Shown here: positions 16,059 to 23,412 of the stretch, piece after piece
Position numbering within the stretch: the first letter of the stretch is position 1
Layout: every line of letters begins with the position of its first letter
Assembly (NCBI RefSeq): GCF_000721105.1
Contig: NZ_JOEV01000040.1
Coordinates: forward strand, 1-64,000
Source of the DNA: Streptomyces cellulosae
GTDB lineage: Bacteria > Actinomycetota > Actinomycetes > Streptomycetales > Streptomycetaceae
Length of the DNA stretch: 64,000 nucleotides
Direction of reading: 5' to 3'
The notes under the pieces: generated by a model
Told to the model about the DNA's origin: nothing
What the model saw: the letters and a program-made list of their open reading frames with translations, nothing else
Database searches by the model: none
Translations under genes and position numbers: made by a program

Positions 16059-16889
16059 TGTCCGTCCTTTCTGGGGAGGTGAGCGTGTTGCTGAGGAATG
16101 GATCCGGGGACGCGATGCCACGAGAAGTACCGGATAGGGCGGGTTCTGAGGGGAGAGGCGGACATGCCGGAGATGGGACATACGGGCGGCCCCGGCGGGA
16201 AACAGGCTGCGGCTGCCTGAAACTTTTCAGGCTCCCGGTATCCCCATTGCCGCGTTGAGGTTCGGTTTCAGAGTCCTGAGCAGGGTCCGGAGAACCCTTG
16301 ACGGACTGACAGCACGGCACCGAACACGCCGAGCCATGGCATCGACTCGCATGACGTCCCCCTCCCCCTCCCCCTCCATGAGCGCCGAACGCCCGCGACC
16401 GCAAGGAAGATCCGGATCCGAGAACGCCGGACTGCGCGTGCCCCCACGCCTCGCGGTCGCCAGGAGCCTAGATCAGCTCAGGACACGCGAGAAGGGTTAC
16501 AACTCGCAGGGCGGCAGCAGCCGAATACCGCCGTCACTCAAAGTCCGCTGCGCGTCTCCTTCACCGCCGTTTGCGACCTCTTCCTCGCATTCACCGGCTT
16601 CCTGGCGGGTTGCCGCAATCCCGTCGGAGATTTTCAGCCACACCCCTCCACATGCCCACATACAGGCCTGCGTCTCCTCATGGACCGGATCGGAGTCAGT
16701 GAGGTGGCAAGAAGCTTCAGCCGACAGCACATTGGAGTGCCGCAAGAGCAATCCGCCCGGCGCGGCCCGAACTTGTGACTTTCAGCCGAACTCCACAGCA
16801 GAACGAGATTGAAGGTTTCCCATGCGCCATGAGCAGGGAGTGGCGACCCCGTCAGACCATGTGGCCTTCTTCACACCTCGATCACGCGG
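16059..16889. other. Long intergenic region without a supported gene
   Basis: About 830 bp upstream of the DUF1906 gene. Short open frames on both strands lack convincing starts and coding bias, and GC content is more even across codon positions than in neighbouring genes. No RNA gene or clear palindrome was recognised. Confidence 0.5.
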
Positions 16890-17270
16890 ATGCGCAAGAT
16901 CATCGAACGGGAGTCGCCGGAGAAACTGATCGTCCGGATGTAGCTCTATCTCTATCTGTACCTCTACCTCTACCTGACCTGGGCGACCATCGCCCTCATC
17001 ACCGTCGCCCTGGGCTACATGCTGACCGACACGGCTGAGGGCGGCGGCCGCGACCAGGTGGTCCTGTCCACCCTGGCGGCCGCCGGCGTGGTGATCTTCG
17101 CACTGGTCCGGGAACGGTCCGGGCCGACGCCGGCTCGGACCGGCCCAGCGTCTCGCCGAAACTCCGCGGTGAGCCCGCAAGGAAGCGCAGGAAATCTCCG
17201 GCGATTCGCTGTCAACCACACAACGTGTTCGGGCAACTCTTGCGCAGACGGGCAAGCACGACGGAGATGA
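16890..17270 (+). pseudogene. Remnant of a small membrane-protein gene with an in-frame stop
   Basis: One frame reads MRKIIERESPEKLIVRM from the ATG at 16890, hits TAG at 16941-16943, then continues LYLYLYLYLYLTWATIALIT and on through VVLSTLAAAGVVIFALVRER. The post-stop part looks like two transmembrane helices, but the only ATG after the TAG (17019) lies inside the first helix. The LY repeat is encoded by short CTCTAT/CTCTAC repeats. A decayed gene, or two tiny ORFs, fits best. The family is unknown. Confidence 0.4.
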
Positions 17271-17398
17271 GAGGCGGCTACGTCACGCGCCGGTCACCCC
17301 GGTTGCCCGATCCCCCGTGAGGGCCCATCAGCCAAGCCCTGCCCCCTCCCTCCGTCCTCCGTCCTCCGTCCTCCCCCCCTTCCCCGGGACTGCCTGCC

Positions 17399-18343
17399 AT
17401 GCTGCGACGCCGAACCCCCGTGGTCACAGGCCCTGAGCTCGACGACCGCCAACTGCACCGGACCCTCACCGAGTTGCGCCCTTCGCAGCAGATGCACGGC
17501 CTCGGCGCCGGAGCGACCCGCCCGCTGTGGACGCCCGCGGCCGAACTGCTACGTGCCACGGGCCGCGACTGGGACCGGCGGGTGCACCGGATCTCCGTAC
17601 TGGCCCACACCCTGCCGCCGGTCGTCACGGACCGATGGGTCAAGGACTGCCCACGGGACCCCGACGCCCTGGTCGTTCGGGCTTGCGCCCGGGTCGCCCA
17701 GGTGAAGGAGAAGACCGACTGGTCGGACGTATGGGACGTGTACGGCGACTGCCGCCGAGCGGCAGATGCCGTCCCGGAGGATCCCACCCCGTGGCTGGCC
17801 GTCCTACGGCTGATGTACTCCTGCGGATCCCCGCCGCACGCGGCCGTCCCGGTGTGGACCGAGGCGGTCGACCGCGACCCGTGGAACCGGACCGCATACC
17901 ACCAGATGCTGCGCCACCTCTCCCCACGCGGCCACGGAACGCTCATGCAGATGATCGACTTCGCGGAGCGCTGCACGAGCCAGGCCCCTCACGGATCACC
18001 AGTGGTCCTACTCCCCCTCGCAGCCAGGGTCGAACTCGTCGCCTACCGAACGGCCAACGACTCCGCCGGCTCCTTCGCAGCCGACGGACACTGGTACGAA
18101 CCCCAGGCAGCCGTCGAGGCGACCACCGCTCTGACCAAATGGTTCCACGCGGACGCCCCACCCCACGCCGAAGCACTCGCCGACCTCAATCTGCTCGCGT
18201 TCGCCCTGACCCGGATGAAGCGCACCGAGGACGCCACCCCCGTCTTCCGCCGCATCGGCCGCCACATGACGGCCCACCCCTGGGACCTCGTCCCCGACGC
18301 CGCCAGGACCTTTCGGTACTGGCAGGACCGGGCGCGGGACTGA
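17399..18343 (+). CDS. Hypothetical protein, alpha-helical repeat-like
   Basis: A 314-residue cytoplasmic protein rich in Trp, Arg and helix-forming residues, with no signal or membrane segment. Several segments are spaced like tetratricopeptide-type helices: ALVVRACARVAQVKEKTDW, then PTPWLAVLRLMYSCG, then AVPVWTEAVDRDPWNRTAYH, then ADLNLLAFALTRMKRTEDAT. It could be a scaffold or interaction protein. Strong third-position GC supports coding. The ATG at 17399 lacks a clear ribosome site, so the true start is uncertain. It stands alone between a decayed ORF and the broken DUF2075 gene. I cannot assign a function. Confidence 0.7.
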   Translation: MLRRRTPVVTGPELDDRQLHRTLTELRPSQQMHGLGAGATRPLWTPAAELLRATGRDWDRRVHRISVLAHTLPPVVTDRWVKDCPRDPDALVVRACARVAQVKEKTDWSDVWDVYGDCRRAADAVPEDPTPWLAVLRLMYSCGSPPHAAVPVWTEAVDRDPWNRTAYHQMLRHLSPRGHGTLMQMIDFAERCTSQAPHGSPVVLLPLAARVELVAYRTANDSAGSFAADGHWYEPQAAVEATTALTKWFHADAPPHAEALADLNLLAFALTRMKRTEDATPVFRRIGRHMTAHPWDLVPDAARTFRYWQDRARD

Positions 18344-18607
18344 CCTGACGTGCCGTCGGCAGCGGCGTGGTTCGTAGGTGTGCGCACACCTGGATTCTCC
18401 GCACGCGTCGTCAGATCAGCTGGATTGCTGGACCGACAGCCTGCCCCATGCGCCCCGCTACGCAGCCCTTCCTGCTCCACCGCTCCGCCTGACCGAACCC
18501 GCCTCCGTCCCCTCCACGTGATCGGCACGCTCACCTAGGATGGTGAGCACCATCTCAGCGGCCCGACGGGCTTCCTGGTTCCGCCCGCGCGGCGGACACC
18601 CGAGGAC

Positions 18608-20548
18608 ATGCCCCCACCCGCACGAGTCTTCTTCGTGCTGCCTGGGGGCATTTTCTTGCTGTTCCGTGAGTCTGCGGCGTCTGTGGCCACCCGCATCCTC
18701 GAAGGGTCGCTGGCACTGCATCTGACCGAGAACTTCCGTCACCAACACGGCCGGAGGCCCGCACCGGCGGAGATACGGTCCTGGGAACGAAGCCTGCCCG
18801 CGCTCGTCAACGCGCTCATCGAGGCCGATCTCGACGACGTCGAGGTCCTCGTCGAATACAGCCTGCCTCTCACCAGCAAGCGTGCCGACGCCGTACTCGC
18901 CGGTGTGCACCCGACCACCCGCGAACCGTCGTACGTCGTCGTAGAACTCAAGCAGTGGAGCTCGGCTTACCCGGAAGAGGACGAGCCGCTGCTGTGCCGG
19001 ATCGACTCCTACGCGTAGCCCGTACTCAACCCGATCGAACAGGTGCGGGGCTACTGCGAATACCTGCTGTCGTTCAACGGCGCGCTGGAGCGGATGCCCA
19101 AGTCACTGGCAGGTGTCGCCTTCCTCCACAACGCGACCGAGTTCGGGGTCGCGGGGCTGCGCAGCGTCAAGGAGGACCAGCACGGCCGGATGTACACCGG
19201 CGAACGACGCGGTGCCTTCCTCGACTTCCTGCGCTCGCGACTCGCCGCCAAGCCCGGTGCACAGGCGGCGGACGTACTGCTCGACGCCAAGGTACGGCCG
19301 TCGAAGCAGCTGATGTCCGTCGCGGCGGCCGAGATCCGCGACCGCGAGCAGTTCGTACTGATCGCCGAGCAGCGGATCGCCTACGAAAGGGTGATGTCCG
19401 CCGTACGGAAGGCCAAGCGGTCCAATCGCAAGCAGGTGATCGTGGTGACCGGCGGTCCCGGCTCCGGCAAGAGCGTGATCGCGATGTCGCTGCTGGGCGA
19501 GCTGTACCGGCGCGGGGTGCCCGCGTTGCACGCGACCGGCTCGCAGTCGTTCACCAAGACGATGCGGAAGGTGGCGGGGGACCGGAAGCGCGAGGTCCAG
19601 CAGCTGTTCAAGTACTTCAACAGCTTCATGGACGCGGAACCGAACGACCTCGACGTACTGATCTGCGACGAGGCCCACCGTCTGCGGAAGACCTCCGCCA
19701 ACCGCTACACGAAAGCGGAACTGCGCACCGGCCGCCCCCAGGTGGCGGAATTGATCGACGCGGCCAGGGTGCCGGTGTTCCTCCTCGACCAGCACCAGGT
19801 GGTGCGCCCCGGCGAGATGGGGACCAAGGCGGAGATCCAACAGGCCGCCGCCGCGGCCGGCCTCGACTGCACGGTCGTAGAGCTGGACGGCCAGTTCCGC
19901 TGCGGCGGCAGCGAGGCGTACGAGAAGTGGGTCATCGACCTGCTCGGCCTGGACGGCGGCACACCCCACCACTGGGAGCCGGACGGCAAGTTCCAACTGC
20001 TGACCGCCGAAAACCCCCAGGAACTGGAGGACTTCCTCCTCGCGCGCCGCGAGGAGGGCTACGGCGCGCGGATATCGGCCGGCTACTGCTGGAAATGGAC
20101 CACGAAGATCACCCCGGACATGACGACGCTCCCGACCGACGTCGTCATCGGCGAGTGGGCCCGACCCTGGAACCTGTACGGCGACAGGTCCGCACTCGGG
20201 GCGCCACCCGCCCCTCTCTGGGCCACCGACCCGGCCGGCTTCGGCCAGGTCGGCTGCGTCTACACCGCCCAGGGCTTCGAGTACGACTGGTCAGGCGTGA
20301 TCCTCGGGCCCGACCTGGTGTGGCGGACGGACCGCTGGGTCGTCGACCGGTCAGCATCGAAGGACCCGTCCTTCACCAAGGCGACAACTGACGAGGACAT
20401 CGACCGGCTCATCCGCAACACCTACAAGGTCCTGCTGACCCGCGGCATGGTCGGCACGATCGTCTACTCGACGGACCGGGAGACCCGCGCGAAGCTACGG
20501 TCCCTCATCCATCCGGTAGCCGGGGTCGAGGTGCCAGCACTTGTGTAG
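18608..20548 (+). pseudogene. DUF2075-type P-loop NTPase gene interrupted by one in-frame TAG
   Basis: Two open frames in the same phase are separated only by TAG at 19016-19018. The upstream part (to ...DEPLLCRIDSYA) and the downstream part (PVLNPIEQVRGYCEYLLSFN...) join into a normal DUF2075 protein with no frameshift. The first part holds the nuclease-like N-terminal region (LTSKRADAVLAG, then YVVVELKQW). The second holds Walker A VVTGGPGSGKSVIAMSLL, Walker B DVLICDEAHRLRK, and the late motifs QFRCGGSEAY and LLTRGMVGTIVYST. The downstream part could initiate at GTG 19043 but has no ribosome site. The N-terminal start may be TTG 18656 rather than ATG 18608. The protein is probably inactive unless TAG is read through. 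Confidence 0.85.
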
Positions 20549-21217
20549 TTCCACCCGTACGAATAGCGGTCACCCGCCGGTGGCCACCGCGCAGTTACGG
20601 ATGCAGGCTCGGAAAAGGAGGAAGTGAGCCAAGGACGGCTGCCACCCAAGTATCACGGCGAGTGAGAACTTGGCGCACTAGTGGTTCAGCCTGCGTGCCC
20701 GGCCGGGAGGATCATGACGGGCGCGGGCGCCAAGGCCTTGAAGACGAGTTGGTCGGCAGCGCTCAGGGTTGTGCTCTCGCTCGCGACATGGCAGCGGTGC
20801 GGGACCGCGCGCTTGAGCGGAACGCCGTCGGCCACAGGCTCGGGGCGTCCAACCAGGGTTTGAACTTGCGCACACGGCTCCGGAGGCCGCTTGGGCCCTG
20901 GGCAACGTGGCAGGTCACGGCCCTGCGCGTGGCAGATCTGACGAGACCAGTCCACAGATAGGCCACGGCTAGCCGAGCACCGCTTTAGAGGTGGATCCGA
21001 GCCCGATCAGCGGATGACGAGGTCTCTATCCGGGGCTTGTACTCCTTCATTGGAGCTCGTAACACGATCACGAGCGTGCCTTCTTGGGGCGTCGCCAGCA
21101 GATCACTCCTCCAGCAGTGCAGAATCAGCCGTGCTTAGCCGTTCAGGCACGGGCACGACCCGATCGCTGCGAGACTCTGCACGACAATGCAGTCGCACTG
21201 AACGGGGACGTGTAGCT
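20549..21217. other. Intergenic region without a supported gene
   Basis: About 670 bp between the broken DUF2075 gene and a small membrane-protein gene. GC is lower than in the flanks and open frames on both strands lack ribosome sites and codon bias. No RNA gene or repeat was recognised. It may contain decayed coding sequence. Confidence 0.45.
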
Positions 21218-21442
21218 GTGGCAAAAGCGAAGAGCCGCAAGGGGTACTACCGGGCAGGACACCATGTGAAGCCGTCGTCGGCGTCCAGCCGGTGGAAGCC
21301 GTCCACGGGTCTCGTCCTGGCGGGCGTACTTCTGGCCATCGCCGGATGGAACACCCTGTTCGCAGACGGGGCCGACGACTCCGACAAGCCGCCCCACCCC
21401 CAGACCTCCAGCGCCTCGGCTTCTGCCGTACCTGGTCAATGA
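21218..21442 (+). CDS. Small single-pass membrane protein
   Basis: A 74-residue protein starting at the GTG at 21218. A basic N-terminus (VAKAKSRKGYYRAGHHVKP) precedes one transmembrane helix (STGLVLAGVLLAIAGWNTLF). A short acidic then Ser/Ala-rich tail probably lies outside the cell. Its last 7 bp overlap the 3' end of the convergent caspase gene. Strong third-position GC and the clean topology support a real gene. An upstream frame extension to 21014 has no coding character. Function is unknown; accessory to the neighbouring conflict pair is possible but speculative. Confidence 0.6.
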   Translation: MAKAKSRKGYYRAGHHVKPSSASSRWKPSTGLVLAGVLLAIAGWNTLFADGADDSDKPPHPQTSSASASAVPGQ

Positions 21443-22590
21443 TCCCGTTTCCGACGGAAGACCGAGAAGGGCCGCTGCCAAGTCTGTCCCTTCTCAGTGC
21501 CGGCCCTGCGGGGAACTTCCGGGGTCGTCGCGTCTGCTGACGCCTCCTGCGCTCGCAGCTGCTGCCAGACGGCCTGCCACTGCGTGACCTGATCGTCGGA
21601 GACACCACAGGCCGAGAGGTAGGCGGCCGTCGTGCCCCAGGTGGTAGGAAGAGTGCCGCGGTTGAGTAGACAGCTGACGGTGCCTGCCGATATGCGTCCG
21701 GCCGAACGCTGGCTGACTGCCTGGTGGGTCAGACCGCTGATCACGCGTACGTCCGCGAGGGCGGTGAAGAACCCCGTGACGGTGCGGACCGCATGCGGAT
21801 CCGGCCACGCACGCTCACCGGCGTCCACGCCGGGCGTAGCAGGGGCGGACGTGGTGGGGAGATCCGTGTGATTGCGTCCGAGTGCAACCTCGGCACCGCT
21901 GTTGCGGTCCCGGGCCTGCGGAACGGGATGCCCCCTCGCTTCCAGCGTCAGACGCAGGTGCCGATAGAGAACCCCCAGATCGAGCAGTGCGGGAGCGCCG
22001 GGTATGCCACGGCGCAGTGTGTCGAGCAGTGCGCCGGTGAAGGCTGTGTAGGTCTCTCCCACCGGCGCCAGAGCGGTGCGGGTCTCGGCGGCGGCCGCCA
22101 GGAGAAAGCTGCCCTCCACGGCCGCCTGGTCGGCGAGGGTGGGCTCGGCGCTCATCCTCCCCAGGGCCCGGCCGCTGTAGCAGCAATCCAGAATCACGAC
22201 ATGACGCTCGGCCCGGGAGTCCAGCAGAAGGACTTGGCGCAGCCAGTCATAGGGCAGGCCGGTCTCGACGCGGCCGAACTCAGTGTGTGGTAAGGCCAGA
22301 CTGAGCTCATCCTGCGCGTCGACAAGACCATGCCCGGCGAAGTAGACGATCAGGGTGTCGGTGGCCTCGGCCGCCGCCTGCCTCACCGCGCCCACCACGG
22401 TGTGCGCGGCATCCGGATTCTCCACGACGCTCACATGCCGCTCCGGCAGCTGCAACGACAGCGGGCCGCACAAGAGGCTGGCGAGGGCCTGCAGATTGTT
22501 CGAGACCGCAGGCAGCTGCTCAAGATGCTGGTAGCGGCTCGTGCCCACGAGCACCGCCCGTGTCGCCCCCGGGTCGGGCAGCACGCTCAC
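21436..22590 (-). CDS. Caspase-family (C14) protease with C-terminal helix-turn-helix-like region
   Basis: A 384-residue prokaryotic caspase. The protease domain (residues about 8-220) has the fold signature RAVLVGTSRYQHLEQLPAV. It also has the catalytic dyad: His87 in VYFAGHGLVD and Cys137 in VILDCCYSG. Residues about 265-345 form a helical, XRE-like module (LTHQAVSQRSAGRISAGTVS, then GTTAAYLSACGVSDDQVTQW), similar to regions that Streptomyces fuse to many signalling proteins. The GTG start overlaps the stop of the EACC1 gene by 4 bp. In NTP-dependent conflict systems described by Aravind and colleagues, caspases are effectors paired with EACC1. So this is probably a death or defence effector that cleaves cellular proteins once triggered. 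Confidence 0.9.
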   Translation of the reverse strand: MSVLPDPGATRAVLVGTSRYQHLEQLPAVSNNLQALASLLCGPLSLQLPERHVSVVENPDAAHTVVGAVRQAAAEATDTLIVYFAGHGLVDAQDELSLALPHTEFGRVETGLPYDWLRQVLLLDSRAERHVVILDCCYSGRALGRMSAEPTLADQAAVEGSFLLAAAAETRTALAPVGETYTAFTGALLDTLRRGIPGAPALLDLGVLYRHLRLTLEARGHPVPQARDRNSGAEVALGRNHTDLPTTSAPATPGVDAGERAWPDPHAVRTVTGFFTALADVRVISGLTHQAVSQRSAGRISAGTVSCLLNRGTLPTTWGTTAAYLSACGVSDDQVTQWQAVWQQLRAQEASADATTPEVPRRAGTEKGQTWQRPFSVFRRKRDH

Positions 22591-22946
22591 CGGTTGCCGC
22601 CCTCATCGCTGTCGGCGGCGGCAAGCGCCCGCGTCGCCCGCTCTACCTCCTCCTGCGAGCAGTCTGTGAGCACGATGACCGTGTCCCCTCGGCGGATCTC
22701 CACCCGCGGTCGCTGCGGTCGGCTCTGCCGCCACGCCGCCAGCGCCAGCACGAAGGATGCCGCACTCCACCCGTTCCCCGTCACCAGCCCCAGCACGTCA
22801 AGCCCCGTGCCCATCTCCCCAGGCCTCGGCACACTGCCCCCCACCTCCACCACGGTCGACCGACGCACCACCGGATCCGCACGCAACCAGCCCTGCAGCG
22901 AACGCAGTTCCGTTCCAGTCGACTCGACCCGCACCTCTAACCGCAC
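22587..22946 (-). CDS. EACC1 (effector-associated constant component 1) protein
   Basis: A 119-residue protein. It opens VRLEVRVESTGTELRSLQGW and continues SVPRPGEMGTGLDVLGLV. A likely membrane or hydrophobic helix (GWSAASFVLALAAWRQSR) follows, and then the end strand PRVEIRRGDTVIVLTDCSQEE. This order matches, from memory, EACC1, a constant partner of caspase, trypsin or TIR effectors in actinobacterial conflict systems. The GTG at 22946 has GGGAGGA at the right distance; a TTG ten codons earlier is less likely. It couples by GTGA overlap to the caspase, so it likely anchors or regulates that effector. Biochemical function of the family is not established. Confidence 0.85.
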   Translation of the reverse strand: MRLEVRVESTGTELRSLQGWLRADPVVRRSTVVEVGGSVPRPGEMGTGLDVLGLVTGNGWSAASFVLALAAWRQSRPQRPRVEIRRGDTVIVLTDCSQEEVERATRALAAADSDEGGNR

Positions 22947-23412
22947 TTTCGTCCTCCCTACATCCGCGCCGCCCAACGCGACGACGATGCAGACCTATCC
23001 CCCGCAGACACTGAAAAATCCAAACCACCCCAGCCGACCACCAGCAACAGGCCGATCACCCATCAACACAAGATCCCTGATCACTCCAGCCCCAGCAGGC
23101 GCTGGTGCTTCTTGCTGTACTCCCGACAGGATTCGGTCTTGCGACATCCACTTTAGGAGTTCGGTCCGACCCCTCTCCGGCTGTGGTTGTAAGCCTGGTG
23201 CGACGGTCGGACAGAGGCGCTGGTGTACGCCCGTGTCCGGCGTCGTTGATGTCAGCTGTGGGATGTCACCCGCTTGCAAACGCTGGAGTCAGGCTTGCAT
23301 TACGGCGGTTGAAACAGCAGCGCTGGCGATCGATGCCAGCACGGATGCTTGCCAGTGCGAGGGGGCAAGGCGTCGGCCGGGTAGGGGCAGTTGTAGCCGT
23401 ATCAGTCCCCGC
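22947..23412. other. Intergenic region between the EACC1 and GmrSD-type genes
   Basis: About 465 bp with no supported gene. It should carry the promoter of the EACC1-caspase pair and the 3' end of the GmrSD-type transcript, since all three genes read leftward. Open frames here look like chance. Confidence 0.5.

Noticed and set aside
16497..16751. 84-codon leftward open frame in the 16-kb gap
   Set aside because: No ribosome site, weak third-position GC bias and no domain.
20662..20961. Possible small genes on both strands in the gap after the DUF2075 gene
   Set aside because: No ribosome site, mixed codon use on both strands and no recognisable motif. They may be decayed sequence, but nothing supports a gene.
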